Below are positions 10,055 to 19,203 of a DNA stretch of 64,000 nucleotides, piece after piece. The stretch covers positions 1 to 64,000 of the forward strand of contig NZ_CP080387.1 in NCBI RefSeq assembly GCF_030036535.1, read 5' to 3'. The notes beneath the pieces are model-generated. The model was not told the origin of the DNA and ran no database searches. It was given only the letters and a program-made list of their open reading frames with translations. Numbering within the stretch: the first letter of the stretch is position 1; each line of letters begins with the position of its first letter. This stretch comes from Agrobacterium cucumeris (GTDB taxonomy: Bacteria > Pseudomonadota > Alphaproteobacteria > Rhizobiales > Rhizobiaceae). Position numbers and translations under genes: made by a program.

Positions 10055-10645
10055 CTACTGTTTTTTCTGCGATTTCGGATCGAGCATGATCCGAACGGGC
10101 CCGCCGCAGCTTTCGAGCTTCGCCTGTCCCGAGTTCATGAGGACAGTGAGCTTGCAGCCGGTAAAGACATTCGTGCCCTCGGACAGAACGACCTGCTTGC
10201 CCGTCAGGATGAAGGTCTGCGCCGCCATGTCGAATTCGCCATGATCAGCCGTGGCCTTCTGGGTCTCGGACGTCAGATAGACATTGTTATCGACGAAGAT
10301 TTTTTCGATATTGGCGTCACCACTGGTGAGCGAGGAGCCCTCGCCCTTGTAGTTGACTGTCATCTTGCCGGCCTGAAGGGTGGTCGTGCCCTGCACAACT
10401 TTCACGTTTCCGGTGAAGTAGGCCTTGCGCTCCTGATCCCGGATTTCGAGCTGGTCGCTTTCAATCGCGATCGGCTGGTCGCTGGAGAGCTTCACACCCT
10501 GCATGTTGCTGGTGGTGCTCTGGGCGAAGGCCACGGTTGCGAGACAGGAGAAAACAAGACCTGCGGCTGCAACGCCTGCGGATCTGCCAAGGGAAACGGG
10601 ACGGGAAACTTGCATCATCTGGACCGGGCTCTCACTTGGCTTCAT
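10055..10645 (-). CDS. lptA: Periplasmic LPS-bridge protein LptA
   Basis: LptA forms the periplasmic bridge that carries LPS to the outer membrane. The start at 10645 (MKPSESPVQMMQ) overlaps the end of lptC by 14 bases; ATGs at 10618/10615 would shorten it by 9-10 residues. A signal peptide with hydrophobic core GVAAAGLVFSCLATVAFA is followed by the OstA/LptA beta-jellyroll domain (SDQPIAIESDQLEIRDQERK, YFTGNVKVVQG). About 196 residues. The overlap and the lptC-lptA-lptB order support the call. Confidence 0.9.
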   Translation of the reverse strand: MKPSESPVQMMQVSRPVSLGRSAGVAAAGLVFSCLATVAFAQSTTSNMQGVKLSSDQPIAIESDQLEIRDQERKAYFTGNVKVVQGTTTLQAGKMTVNYKGEGSSLTSGDANIEKIFVDNNVYLTSETQKATADHGEFDMAAQTFILTGKQVVLSEGTNVFTGCKLTVLMNSGQAKLESCGGPVRIMLDPKSQKKQ

Positions 10646-11297
10646 TTTTGATATTGGATGCAGCGATACGTGCCCGTACCTGCCCCGAAAATGTAATTGT
10701 CTTGCCATTATCGGCGATATCAATCGATTGCGCAACAATGGCACCGTCGTTTGTTTTGATCGAAACGGGCTCTTTGCTGCTCATTTTTCCGGCCTTCAAA
10801 TCAACATCCGCAGACTGGAACTTCGCTTGTATGCCATTGCTGAGATTGATGTCAAAAGGTGCCGTCATCTTCAGCGTATTGGTGGCCCGGTCGAAAATGC
10901 CTTCCTTGGCGATCACCTGTGCGACGCTGTCATTGACAGGCACTGCGGCCAGAACTTTTTCCAGCGTCATCAGGTTGGGATTGGCGATATCCTGCAACGC
11001 ACGGTCGGCGTTCATGGAATAATCGATCCCCTTCTCGTTGCGGCCGGCAACGGCAGGTTTTTCCATCACGATCTTGCCGTCTTCGATCCTTGCGCTTTCC
11101 AGCGAAACTTCGTCGGGAGCCCATGTGCGGATGAGCGAAACGGCGATGAAGGCAAGCGAAATCACCGCGGCACTGAGCGGCAGGATGATTTTCAACCGCT
11201 TCACGCGCGCGGAATGCCGCAGAGCGCGCTCGTAAGCGCCGTTCTGGTCATTCGGCAGCGGAAATGCTGGCGCGGGTTCGCGGAGTCGTTCAAGCAT
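10632..11297 (-). CDS. lptC: LPS export protein LptC
   Basis: LptC is the bitopic inner-membrane protein that passes LPS from LptB2FG to LptA. The ATG at 11297 (MLERLREPAPAFP) gives 221 residues; a TTG fifteen codons upstream is possible and neither start has a convincing ribosome binding site. One transmembrane segment (LPLSAAVISLAFIAVSLI) follows a basic cytoplasmic stretch, then a periplasmic LptC/YrbK domain with the pattern FSGQVRARI near the end. First gene of the minus-strand run, divergent from sppA. Confidence 0.87.
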   Translation of the reverse strand: MLERLREPAPAFPLPNDQNGAYERALRHSARVKRLKIILPLSAAVISLAFIAVSLIRTWAPDEVSLESARIEDGKIVMEKPAVAGRNEKGIDYSMNADRALQDIANPNLMTLEKVLAAVPVNDSVAQVIAKEGIFDRATNTLKMTAPFDINLSNGIQAKFQSADVDLKAGKMSSKEPVSIKTNDGAIVAQSIDIADNGKTITFSGQVRARIAASNIKNEAK

Positions 11298-11544
11298 AAG
11301 AGTGGGTCCGGAAACTTCCTGGGTGCCATTTTTGGCGCACAATTGAAGCTTGTATGTTTATCTTAATGTGTTTGGCACGAGTGCTTTGTCCTGCCAATAT
11401 GGTTTTTGTCTGGAAAGGTGCAAGGGAAATGCGAATTTTATCGTAATTCTGGTTTCCTTATTGTTTCCTTGCGGCTTCGCGCTAGAAGAACCATATGGCC
11501 GTGAAGCACGCGTGGCGTCAAAGGCCGGATGGCAGAGGTTCTCG

Positions 11545-12498
11545 ATGGATAATATGGCGATAGCAGATCGCAGGCAATTGCGCCGCAAGCTGACTTTCTG
11601 GCGGATTGCCGCTGTTTTGCTGTTTGTCGTCGGTATTTTCGGCCTTTACCGGTTTTTCTGGACCGAGCCGCAGCAAAGTGCCAGGCCCCATATCGCCCGC
11701 GTTGAGATTTCCGGTCTGATCCAGGACAATACGGAACTCCTGGAGCGGCTCGACAAGATCGCCAAGAGCGACAATGTCAAAGGGCTGATCGTGTCGATCT
11801 CCTCGCCGGGCGGCACCACCTATGGCGGTGAGCGTATCTTCAAGGCCATTCGCGGCGTTGCGGACAAGAAGCCGGTCGTTTCCGACGTCCGAACGCTGGC
11901 CGCCTCCGCCGGTTACATGATCGCTTCGGCCGGCGACGTCATCGTCGCGGGGGAAACCTCGATCACCGGTTCGATCGGCGTCATCTTTCAATATCCGCAG
12001 GTGGGCCAGCTGATGGACAAGCTCGGCGTCTCGCTGCAGGAAATCAAGTCCTCCCCGTTGAAGGCCGAGCCTTCGCCGTTCCACGAGGCCCCTGAAGAGG
12101 CAAAGACGATGATCCGCGCCATGGTGATGGACAGCTATGGCTGGTTCGTTGACCTTGTGGCCGATCGTCGCAAGCTGCCGCGTGAGGATGTGCTGAAACT
12201 GGCGGATGGATCGATTTTCACCGGCAGGCAGGCGCTCGCCAACAAGCTGGTCGATACGCTCGGTGGCGAAAAGGAAATCCGCGGTTATCTCGAAACGCAC
12301 GGCGTCGCCAAGGATTTGCCGATCGTCGAATGGCGCGCACCGTCGTCTCGTTCGCCTTTTTCGTTTTTCAGTGTTGCGCAAATAGCGAAGTTTCTGGGAT
12401 ATGACGATTTAATTCCCTTTGCGGGACCCGGCCAGCTCGGTGCGGACAAGTTGTTTCTTGACGGTCTTGTTTCCGTTTGGCAGGTTGGGCCACGTTAA
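11545..12498 (+). CDS. sppA: Signal peptide peptidase SppA, short form
   Basis: SppA is a membrane-anchored Ser-Lys protease that degrades released signal peptides. The ATG at 11545 follows AGAGG and gives 317 residues; the frame stays open upstream but has no family-like sequence. A single N-terminal transmembrane segment (about 19-38) precedes the ClpP-like fold. Expected catalytic residues are Ser121 in ASAGYMIAS and Lys173 in SPLKAEPSP. Size matches the 36-kDa type rather than the 67-kDa E. coli type. ihfB follows 26 bases downstream. Confidence 0.92.
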   Translation: MDNMAIADRRQLRRKLTFWRIAAVLLFVVGIFGLYRFFWTEPQQSARPHIARVEISGLIQDNTELLERLDKIAKSDNVKGLIVSISSPGGTTYGGERIFKAIRGVADKKPVVSDVRTLAASAGYMIASAGDVIVAGETSITGSIGVIFQYPQVGQLMDKLGVSLQEIKSSPLKAEPSPFHEAPEEAKTMIRAMVMDSYGWFVDLVADRRKLPREDVLKLADGSIFTGRQALANKLVDTLGGEKEIRGYLETHGVAKDLPIVEWRAPSSRSPFSFFSVAQIAKFLGYDDLIPFAGPGQLGADKLFLDGLVSVWQVGPR

Positions 12499-12524
12499 AA
12501 ATCCAATTCTTTCAGGGGGCAACC

Positions 12525-12830
12525 GTGATCAAATCTGAACTGGTGCAGATCGTTGCTGCGCGTAACCCGCACCTTTATCACCGTGACGTGGAAAACATCG
12601 TCAATGCGGTGCTGGATGAAATCACCGATGCCCTGGCGGGTGGAAATCGTGTCGAGCTTCGTGGTTTCGGCGCATTTTCGGTGAAAAACCGACCTTCACG
12701 TTCGGGGCGGAACCCGCGCACGGGCGAATCGGTTTTCGTCGAGGAAAAATGGGTGCCTTTCTTCAAGACGGGCAAGGAGCTGCGTGAGCGCCTGAACCCT
12801 GGAATGGGTGACGAAGAAGAGGACGATTGA
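12525..12830 (+). CDS. ihfB: Integration host factor subunit beta
   Basis: IHF-beta pairs with IHF-alpha to bend DNA at promoters, origins and recombination sites. The GTG start at 12525 follows GGGGG at good spacing; upstream in-frame sequence overlaps the end of sppA and is not IHF-like. The 101-residue product has the HU/IHF core [14 protein letters not shown] and the arm motif [10 protein letters not shown], plus a short acidic C-terminal tail typical of alphaproteobacterial IHF-beta. It sits between sppA and a lapA-like gene. Confidence 0.95.
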   Translation: MIKSELVQIVAARNPHLYHRDVENIVNAVLDEITDALAGGNRVELRGFGAFSVKNRPSRSGRNPRTGESVFVEEKWVPFFKTGKELRERLNPGMGDEEEDD

Positions 12831-12895
12831 TCGTCCCTGACGCAGGACGCCGGAAACGGAGCCGGCGGAACCCCGCAGCGATGGAGTAATGTCGG

Positions 12896-13237
12896 ATGTC
12901 GAAAAAAATCATCAACCTCATCATCCTGCTTCCGCTGGCGATCATCCTCGTCATCCTGTGCGTGGCCAACCGTCAGGCCGTGACGCTTGCACTCAATCCC
13001 TTCCGTCCCGATGACGGCGTTCTGTCCTTCACCGCGCCATTTTTCGTGTTCCTTTTTCTGGCCGTCATTTTTGGCGTGTTGCTGGGATCGGCAGCCACAT
13101 GGTTCGCGCAGGGCAAACATCGAAAACGCGCCCGTATCGAAGCCAGGGAAGCGGTTCGCTGGCACGATGAGGCGAACCGCCAGAAGGCGACTTCGGCCGC
13201 TCAGCTTCCGAATGCGGGCCAACTCCCGGCAAAGTGA
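12896..13237 (+). CDS. LapA-domain (DUF1049) inner-membrane protein
   Basis: This small protein of 113 residues has two transmembrane segments (about 5-24 and 47-68) and a basic cytoplasmic tail rich in Lys, Arg and Ala. The pattern of a first helix followed by NRQAVTLALNPF and a second helix matches the LapA family, which in E. coli works with LapB in LPS assembly control. Its position straight after ihfB also occurs in other proteobacteria. Function here is inferred from family only; no lapB gene is seen nearby. Confidence 0.75.
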   Translation: MSKKIINLIILLPLAIILVILCVANRQAVTLALNPFRPDDGVLSFTAPFFVFLFLAVIFGVLLGSAATWFAQGKHRKRARIEAREAVRWHDEANRQKATSAAQLPNAGQLPAK

Positions 13238-13329
13238 TATAGCCGACAGTCGTTCCGGCTCTAGTCGAGCGGCGTGCGGAATGCTATTTGCTGCGCCATA
13301 AGACGCGGGCAGAAGCGGAAAGATTTCCA

Positions 13330-14463
13330 TTGAAGAAAAAAGACAGCCGGCCGGGCAATCGTGCACGTGCCGGGAGCGAGAAAAAACAGGTTCATGCCGC
13401 AAAGCCGGCGCGACGCGCCGACGCAGCGCCGAAAAAGCGCGCGCCCGACGCGGTTCGCAGCGTGCCGAAACCTGCACCGAAGGAGAAGGTTGCTGCCGCA
13501 CCGGCGGTTGAGCAGGCGCCTGCGCGGCCCCTCAAGCAACGCACCGGGGAACGTCCCGCAGAACAGGTTCCGGTCATTCTGGAATCGAGCGGTGCGGGCG
13601 ATTTTCACCTGATCGACAGCGGCAATGGCCTGAAGCTCGAACAATATGGCGACTACCGCATCGTCCGTCCCGAGGCGCAGGCGCTGTGGCAACCGTCGGT
13701 CCCCGACCGGGTGTGGCAGAATGCCGATGCCATTTTTACCGGCGATACGGATGAAGACGGCATGGGCCGCTGGCGCTTTCCGAAGACGGCGCTGGGCGAA
13801 ACCTGGCCCTTGTCCCTGCTCGGCGTTGAATTTCTGGGCCGCTTCACGGCCTTCCGGCACGTCGGCGTCTTCCCGGAGCAGATCGTCCATTGGGAATGGC
13901 TGAAACATGCCGTCGAGACGGCCGACCGACCTCTGAAAGTGCTGAACCTCTTCGGTTACACCGGCGTCGCCTCGCTGGTTGCGGCTGCCGCGGGTGCTGA
14001 AGTCACCCATGTCGATGCTTCCAAGAAGGCGATTGGCTGGGCCAAGGAAAATCAGGCGCTTGCCGGGCTTGAACAGGCGCCCATCCGCTGGATTTGCGAA
14101 GATGCGATGAAATTCATCCAGCGTGAGGAGCGTCGTGGCAGCACCTATGACATCATCCTCACCGACCCGCCGAAATTCGGCCGCGGCACCCATGGCGAGG
14201 TCTGGCAATTGTTCGACCATCTGCCGTTGATGCTGGATATCTGCCGGGAAATCCTCTCACCCAAGGCGCTCGGCCTGGTGCTGACGGCCTATTCCATCAG
14301 GGCCAGTTTTTATTCGATGCACGAGCTGATGCGCGAAATCATGCGTGGCGCCGGCGGCGTCGTCGCGTCAGGCGAGCTCGTCATTCGCGAGGCCGGGCTT
14401 GACGGCAAGACGCCGGGCCGGGTGCTTTCCACATCGCTGTTCAGCCGTTGGGAGCCGAAATGA
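13330..14463 (+). CDS. Class I SAM-dependent RNA methyltransferase (RlmI/RlmK-like)
   Basis: The C-terminal two thirds form a Rossmann methyltransferase: SAM motif LNLFGYTGVASLVAAAAGA, acidic DAS after motif II, and catalytic-type TDPPKFGRG. This places it with the COG1092 rRNA cytosine methyltransferases; the exact base is not deducible. The first about 90 residues are a Lys/Arg/Ala/Pro-rich, low-complexity tail suited to RNA contact. The start is uncertain: a TTG at 13330 has GGAAAG six bases upstream, and a TTG at 13288 is also possible; there is no ATG before the conserved part. Its stop overlaps the next gene's ATG. Confidence 0.8.
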   Translation: MKKKDSRPGNRARAGSEKKQVHAAKPARRADAAPKKRAPDAVRSVPKPAPKEKVAAAPAVEQAPARPLKQRTGERPAEQVPVILESSGAGDFHLIDSGNGLKLEQYGDYRIVRPEAQALWQPSVPDRVWQNADAIFTGDTDEDGMGRWRFPKTALGETWPLSLLGVEFLGRFTAFRHVGVFPEQIVHWEWLKHAVETADRPLKVLNLFGYTGVASLVAAAAGAEVTHVDASKKAIGWAKENQALAGLEQAPIRWICEDAMKFIQREERRGSTYDIILTDPPKFGRGTHGEVWQLFDHLPLMLDICREILSPKALGLVLTAYSIRASFYSMHELMREIMRGAGGVVASGELVIREAGLDGKTPGRVLSTSLFSRWEPK

Positions 14464-15320
14464 TGAAAGATATGCGCGAAAACACCACGCGCCGGGTTGG
14501 CCAGGTCAAGGAAGTGACCAGCCTCGCCAATCCCATCATCAAGGATATCAAGGCGCTCACCCAGAAAAAGGGCAGGGAAGAGACCGGCACCTTCATGGCG
14601 GAAGGCTTGAAGTTGGTCATCGATGCCCTCGAACTCGGCTGGACGATCAAGACGCTGGTTTACGCAAAGGCCGCCAAGGGCAAGCCGCTGGTAGAGCAGG
14701 CGGCGGTCAAGACAGTCGCGTCAGGCGGGCTGGTGCTCGAAGTCAGCGAAAAGGTCATTGCCTCGATCACCCGCCGGGACAATCCGCAGATGGTCGTCGG
14801 CATTTTCGAACAGAAATGGGCCTCGCTCAGGGATATTCGCCCGGAAAAGGGCGAGACCTATATCGCGCTCGACCGTGTCCGCGATCCCGGTAATCTCGGC
14901 ACCATCATCCGCACCGCCGATGCGGCCGGCGCCTCCGGTGTCATTCTGGTTGGTGATTGCACCGATCCCTTCTCGCTGGAAACCGTTCGTGCCACCATGG
15001 GTTCGGTCTTCGCCATGCCCGTCGCCCGTGCCTCGGTTGAGGAATTCCTCTCCTGGAAAAAATCGGCGCAGGTCAGTGTCGTCGCCACCCATCTCTCGGG
15101 TTCCGTGGATTATCGGAAGATCGACTATGCCGGTAAGCCGGTCGTGCTTTTGATGGGTAACGAGCAATCCGGTCTGCCGCCGGAACTGGCCGGCAAGGCG
15201 GATCAGCTGGCGCGCATCCCCCAGCAGGGCCGTGCCGACAGCCTCAATCTCGCCATCGCAACCGCCGTGATGCTTTTCGAAGCGCGGCGCCATCTCCTCG
15301 AACTGGCACCGGTGAAGTAA
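14460..15320 (+). CDS. TrmH/SpoU-family RNA 2'-O-methyltransferase
   Basis: This 286-residue SPOUT-class enzyme has an N-terminal substrate-binding domain ([10 protein letters not shown]... FMAEGLKLV) and a C-terminal knotted domain with the three family motifs: [32 protein letters not shown] and [18 protein letters not shown]. Such enzymes methylate the 2'-hydroxyl of a tRNA or rRNA nucleotide; the exact site cannot be read from the sequence. ATG at 14460 overlaps the previous stop (ATGA), behind GGGAG. The stop overlaps the lspA ATG, so three genes are translationally coupled. Confidence 0.88.
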   Translation: MMKDMRENTTRRVGQVKEVTSLANPIIKDIKALTQKKGREETGTFMAEGLKLVIDALELGWTIKTLVYAKAAKGKPLVEQAAVKTVASGGLVLEVSEKVIASITRRDNPQMVVGIFEQKWASLRDIRPEKGETYIALDRVRDPGNLGTIIRTADAAGASGVILVGDCTDPFSLETVRATMGSVFAMPVARASVEEFLSWKKSAQVSVVATHLSGSVDYRKIDYAGKPVVLLMGNEQSGLPPELAGKADQLARIPQQGRADSLNLAIATAVMLFEARRHLLELAPVK

Positions 15321-15808
15321 TGGCCAAAGCGGCTTTGTTTTCGAAATTCGGCCCGGCCTTTGCGCTGATCATCGCCGCATTGGTGCTGGACCAGATCGTC
15401 AAGCAACTGGTCGAAGCCTATCTGCCATTGCAGGAGATGGTGCCGGTCATTCCGTTTCTGGCGCTTTACCGCACCTATAATCTCGGCGTCGCCTTTTCGA
15501 TGCTATCGGACATGCAGGGCTGGTTCATCGTCAGCATGCGTCTCGTTATCGTCGTCTTCGTTCTGTGGTTGTGGCGCAAGACGGCGGCGGACCGCACCTT
15601 TGCCCATCTCGGCTTTGCCTTCATCATCGCGGGTGCTGCCGGCAATCTTCTCGACCGGTTCTTTTATGGACACGTCATCGACTACATCCTGTTTCACACG
15701 CAGACATGGTCCTTCGCTGTGTTCAATCTCGCCGACAGTTTCATAACCATCGGTGCAGCCTGCGTCATTCTTGACGAATTTCTGCACGCCCGGGCGGCTA
15801 AAAAGTAA
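15320..15808 (+). CDS. lspA: Lipoprotein signal peptidase LspA
   Basis: LspA cleaves the signal peptide from diacylated prolipoproteins in the inner membrane. The 162-residue protein has four transmembrane segments and the conserved regions [24 protein letters not shown] and [11 protein letters not shown]; Asp121 and Asp139 are spaced 18 residues apart like the catalytic pair of characterised enzymes. The ATG shares a base with the upstream TAA. Lnt, which acts after LspA, is encoded at 36.4 kb. Confidence 0.95.
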   Translation: MAKAALFSKFGPAFALIIAALVLDQIVKQLVEAYLPLQEMVPVIPFLALYRTYNLGVAFSMLSDMQGWFIVSMRLVIVVFVLWLWRKTAADRTFAHLGFAFIIAGAAGNLLDRFFYGHVIDYILFHTQTWSFAVFNLADSFITIGAACVILDEFLHARAAKK

Positions 15809-15863
15809 AATTTTAGGGTTTGCACCAAACATATCAAAACCGCTGCCATGGTAGCGGTTGCAT

Positions 15864-18107
15864 ATGAGCGAACTGGCAAAACTTCGGGAAAAAGTTTCAG
15901 ACGGGCTTGGGCTGGCGCCTGTAGCGGCGCAGCCGGATGATCGTGTCGACGCGACAAGGCGGCATGCCGGCACGGAACACGAGATCGGCTCAGGGCCGAT
16001 TTCCCTCTACGTTGCCATTTCGTTGTCGGTCGGCGCATTCGCCGCTGCGCTGATTGCGCTTGCAGTGCCCTATGTGATCACCGTCGCCGTAGCATCCTTT
16101 TTCGGCGCCGCGCTCGTCGGTGTCCTTCTCTACGCGCTGTTTGGCAAACCGGTCCGAAATACAGACGCGCTGGCCGAGGATTTGGATGTCCGGCTGCGGC
16201 AGACGCAGAACCGCTCGCTGATCGCCGAGATGCAGGAATCCATGGGTGATATCGTCGTCATCCGCAATCTGGATAGGCGTATCGTTGAAGCGAACCGGAT
16301 CTTTCGTGAAATGACGGGATGCTCGGCCCCCGAAGGGTTGAGTTGCGAGGAAATCGGCATTGCCTTCCGTCCAGGCGACAAGGTTCACGCCTATGACGTG
16401 GAAATTGCCACCCCTTTCGGACAGCGCATCTTCTCCTGGCACGATGTGGTAACCCGCGATCTGGCCAGCAGCCGTCTTCTCATCAGCAGCATCGCCAGAG
16501 ACGTGACGGAAGAGCGGCTTGCGCTTGCCGAAAGGGAAGACGCCCGTTTGCGCGCCGAAAAGGCCGATGCCGAAAAGGCAAGGCTGCTTGCCACGGTAAG
16601 TCATGAAATCCGCCTGCCGCTTTCCGGCATGCTCGGCATGAACCATCTGCTGTCACAAACGAAGATCAACGAAGAGCAGCGTAATTATCTTGATGGCATG
16701 AAGCAGTCCGGCCAGTCGCTGGTGCAGCTCGTTGAGGATCTGCTGGATTATTCGACCATGGAAGCGGGCCGCTTCAAGCTCAATCCGCGCGCGGAAAACC
16801 TGCGGCGGTTGATCGAGAGCATTGTCGAGATGCTGGCGCACCGCGCCCACGAAAAAGGGATCGAAATCACCTCCTTCGTTAGCCCTGACGTGCCCGATTA
16901 TCTCGATTTCGATCCGGCAAGACTGCGGCAGGTTCTGTTCAATCTTCTCGGAAACGCCGTCAAATTCACCCGCGAAGGCGGGGTTATCATCCGGGCGCGC
17001 ATGGTCGAGGGCAAATTGCAGGTGACCGTTGAGGATACCGGTCCGGGCATGAGCGAGAGCGAACAGGCCCGCATCTTCGGTGAATTCGAGCAGGCAGGGC
17101 CGATGTCGCAGCGAAGCGCCGGCACGGGCCTCGGTCTTGCGATTTCCGCCCGCATCGTGCGGGAATTCGGCGGCAGCCTTACGGTTTCGAGCCACAGGGG
17201 GAAGGGCAGTATCTTCACGCTTTCGTTCCGCCCGGGCGGCGCGCCCGTTGCAGTTCCGGATCCTGGCCGGCGTCGTTGTCTGCAACACACCAATGTCCTG
17301 CTGATTGCGCCCAAGGGTGTGGCTGGGGCGGTGACGATGGAGGCGATAGAGGCGTTTGGCGGCAAATGTGTTCTCATTCATCAGCCGGAAGATCTGCAAA
17401 AGCTGCGGGATGGGGCAGCTGACATCGGCGACGATCTCACCGATATCATCGTCGACCGGCGCGTTTCACCCCTGTTCAGGGATGCCCTGAAGGATTGGCC
17501 GCAGCAGAATGTTCGCCGCACCCTGCTGGTGAGCCCGGAGGAACGGCCTTCGACGATGCATGTCTCCTTCGACGCCTGGCTTATCCGACCACTGCGCGAA
17601 AAATCGCTGATCGACGTCCTCTGTGGCCGCCTGCGGGGCATAGAACGCCGCGACGCGCTGAACGACAACCACCCCGATGTGGGCTTTTCATCACGGTTGA
17701 AGGAAGGGGCAAGTGGCGTCGAAATTCTCGTGGCCGAGGATGATGCCGTCAATGCCCGCATCATCCGGGCGGTCCTGGAGAAGAGCGGCTATATCGTTCG
17801 TGCCGTCGATGATTTTCAGGCCCTGCGGCAGTCGTTGGCGCCGGGTGCTGCCCGTTTGCCGCATCTCGTCATCTCGGATCTCAATATGCCAGGTGGCGAG
17901 GGGCTTGAGGTGCTGCCGGAACTTTTCTGCACGTTGAGGGATGAGAGAAATATTCCCGTCATCGTGCTCAGTGGTGATGCCAGCGCCGACACGGCTGAAA
18001 TCCTGCTGAAAGCCGGTGCAGCCAAGGTTTTGACCAAGCCAACCGACCCGAGACAGCTGGTTGAGGAAATTCGTCGTATGCTGGAGGCGAAACGCCTTTC
18101 GCCATAA
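15864..18107 (+). CDS. Membrane hybrid sensor histidine kinase with degenerate and intact receiver domains
   Basis: The 747-residue protein has two transmembrane helices (about 46-95), a PAS-like domain (about 120-215), HisKA with phosphoacceptor His247 in ATVSHEIRLPLSG, a HATPase with N box NLLGNAVKFT (360-369), G1 box EDTGPGM and G2 box GTGLGL, a middle receiver-like segment (about 476-590), and a C-terminal receiver with AEDD at 624-627, phosphoacceptor Asp672 and Lys725. The middle segment lacks the acidic pair and has Arg where the conserved Lys should be, so it is probably not phosphorylated. No response regulator or obvious target gene is adjacent and the signal is unknown. Confidence 0.9.
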   Translation: MSELAKLREKVSDGLGLAPVAAQPDDRVDATRRHAGTEHEIGSGPISLYVAISLSVGAFAAALIALAVPYVITVAVASFFGAALVGVLLYALFGKPVRNTDALAEDLDVRLRQTQNRSLIAEMQESMGDIVVIRNLDRRIVEANRIFREMTGCSAPEGLSCEEIGIAFRPGDKVHAYDVEIATPFGQRIFSWHDVVTRDLASSRLLISSIARDVTEERLALAEREDARLRAEKADAEKARLLATVSHEIRLPLSGMLGMNHLLSQTKINEEQRNYLDGMKQSGQSLVQLVEDLLDYSTMEAGRFKLNPRAENLRRLIESIVEMLAHRAHEKGIEITSFVSPDVPDYLDFDPARLRQVLFNLLGNAVKFTREGGVIIRARMVEGKLQVTVEDTGPGMSESEQARIFGEFEQAGPMSQRSAGTGLGLAISARIVREFGGSLTVSSHRGKGSIFTLSFRPGGAPVAVPDPGRRRCLQHTNVLLIAPKGVAGAVTMEAIEAFGGKCVLIHQPEDLQKLRDGAADIGDDLTDIIVDRRVSPLFRDALKDWPQQNVRRTLLVSPEERPSTMHVSFDAWLIRPLREKSLIDVLCGRLRGIERRDALNDNHPDVGFSSRLKEGASGVEILVAEDDAVNARIIRAVLEKSGYIVRAVDDFQALRQSLAPGAARLPHLVISDLNMPGGEGLEVLPELFCTLRDERNIPVIVLSGDASADTAEILLKAGAAKVLTKPTDPRQLVEEIRRMLEAKRLSP

Positions 18108-18136
18108 TAGCTTGACAGACTCGCGCTGGCGTCATT

Positions 18137-18154
18137 TTGTCACTATTCTGTCGT
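18137..18154 (+). promoter_or_regulatory. Candidate PhoB box upstream of olsB
   Basis: TTGTCAC-TATT-CTGTCGT is a 7-bp direct repeat spaced by four A/T bases and matches the Pho-box pattern CTGTCAT-(A/T)4-CTGTCAY at 12 of 14 repeat positions. A possible -10 (TTTATG, 18165-18170) lies about 10 bases downstream, the geometry of PhoB-activated promoters that lack a good -35. The olsB ATG is at 18205. A separate TTGACA at 18112-18117 has only a poor -10 partner. Confidence 0.6.
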
Positions 18155-18204
18155 CAATTAGTGATTTATGACAGGAAAATTCTTTGGTGGCGGAGCGATT
18201 CCCC

Positions 18205-19086
18205 ATGGTTGCCGAAATCTTCAATCACGACATTTGTGAAAACAATGTTGTCATTCCCCCACGCCCTGAGTCCGCTCAGGATAATGAGGGTCTTTTCGGT
18301 CGTATCGGCACGCTGGAAACCCGGCTCGCGAGAAATGAGCGCGAGATCGATGCCGCACAATCCGTGCGTTACAAGGTTTTCGTTGAGGAAATGAATGCGC
18401 GCCTTCCCGCTGAGGCGATGCGGCGCAAGCGTGACATCGACGCCTGGGACAGTGTCTGCGACCACCTGCTCGTACTGGACAAGGCAATCGAAGGTGACAG
18501 CGAGGATCAGATCGTCGGCACCTATCGTCTGCTGCGTCAGGAAACGGCGCTCGCCAATAATGGTTTTTATTCCGCCAGCGAATTCGACATTGCCGGGCTG
18601 GTTGCGCGCCATCCGGGCAAGCGCTTCATGGAGCTTGGCCGCTCCTGCGTGCTGCCGGAATATCGCACCAAGCGCACGGTCGAGCTTCTGTGGCAGGGCA
18701 ACTGGGCCTATGCGGTGAAACATCGCATGGACGCCATGATCGGCTGCGCCTCCTTCCCCGGCGTGCAGCCGGAAACCCATGCGCTGGCGCTCTCCTTCCT
18801 TCACCACAATTGCGTTGCGAAAGGCGAGTGGGAGGCTTCGGCGCTTCCCGAGCTTTACCACGAGATGGACCTGATGCCGGCGGAGGCGTTGAACACCCGC
18901 AAGGCGCTGAACGCCATGCCGCCGCTGATCAAGGGCTATATGCGTCTTGGCGCCATGTTCGGTTCCGGCGCGGTGGTGGATCATGCCTTCAACACCACGG
19001 ATGTTCTTGTGGTTCTGCCGGTCACGTCCATCGCCGGCCGCTATATCAGCTATTACGGCGGCGAGGCCGAGCGCATCAACGGCTGA
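18205..19086 (+). CDS. olsB: Ornithine-acyl-ACP N-acyltransferase OlsB
   Basis: OlsB transfers a 3-hydroxyacyl group from ACP to ornithine, giving lyso-ornithine lipid, the first step of phosphorus-free ornithine-lipid synthesis. The ATG at 18205 has GGAG at 18192-18195 and gives 293 residues. The GNAT-like core includes RYKVFVEEMNARLP, FMELGRSCVLPEYRTKRTVELLWQGN and the C-terminal LIKGYMRLGAMFGSGAVVDH, which resemble characterised rhizobial OlsB as I recall it. The second enzyme, OlsA, is encoded at 31.1 kb. A Pho-box candidate lies upstream. It is followed by mutS after 117 bases. The symbol is assigned from recognition plus context, without a search. Confidence 0.87.
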   Translation: MVAEIFNHDICENNVVIPPRPESAQDNEGLFGRIGTLETRLARNEREIDAAQSVRYKVFVEEMNARLPAEAMRRKRDIDAWDSVCDHLLVLDKAIEGDSEDQIVGTYRLLRQETALANNGFYSASEFDIAGLVARHPGKRFMELGRSCVLPEYRTKRTVELLWQGNWAYAVKHRMDAMIGCASFPGVQPETHALALSFLHHNCVAKGEWEASALPELYHEMDLMPAEALNTRKALNAMPPLIKGYMRLGAMFGSGAVVDHAFNTTDVLVVLPVTSIAGRYISYYGGEAERING

Positions 19087-19203
19087 TCGGCTTTTTGCCG
19101 GATGTTCCTGTGGGCAGCGGGCCTGCGCGTGTTGTCTTGAGGCGGGCATTCCCGCTAGTGTCGGCGCTCGTTTTCCGCAACACGATATGACATCGGCAGG
19201 CCA

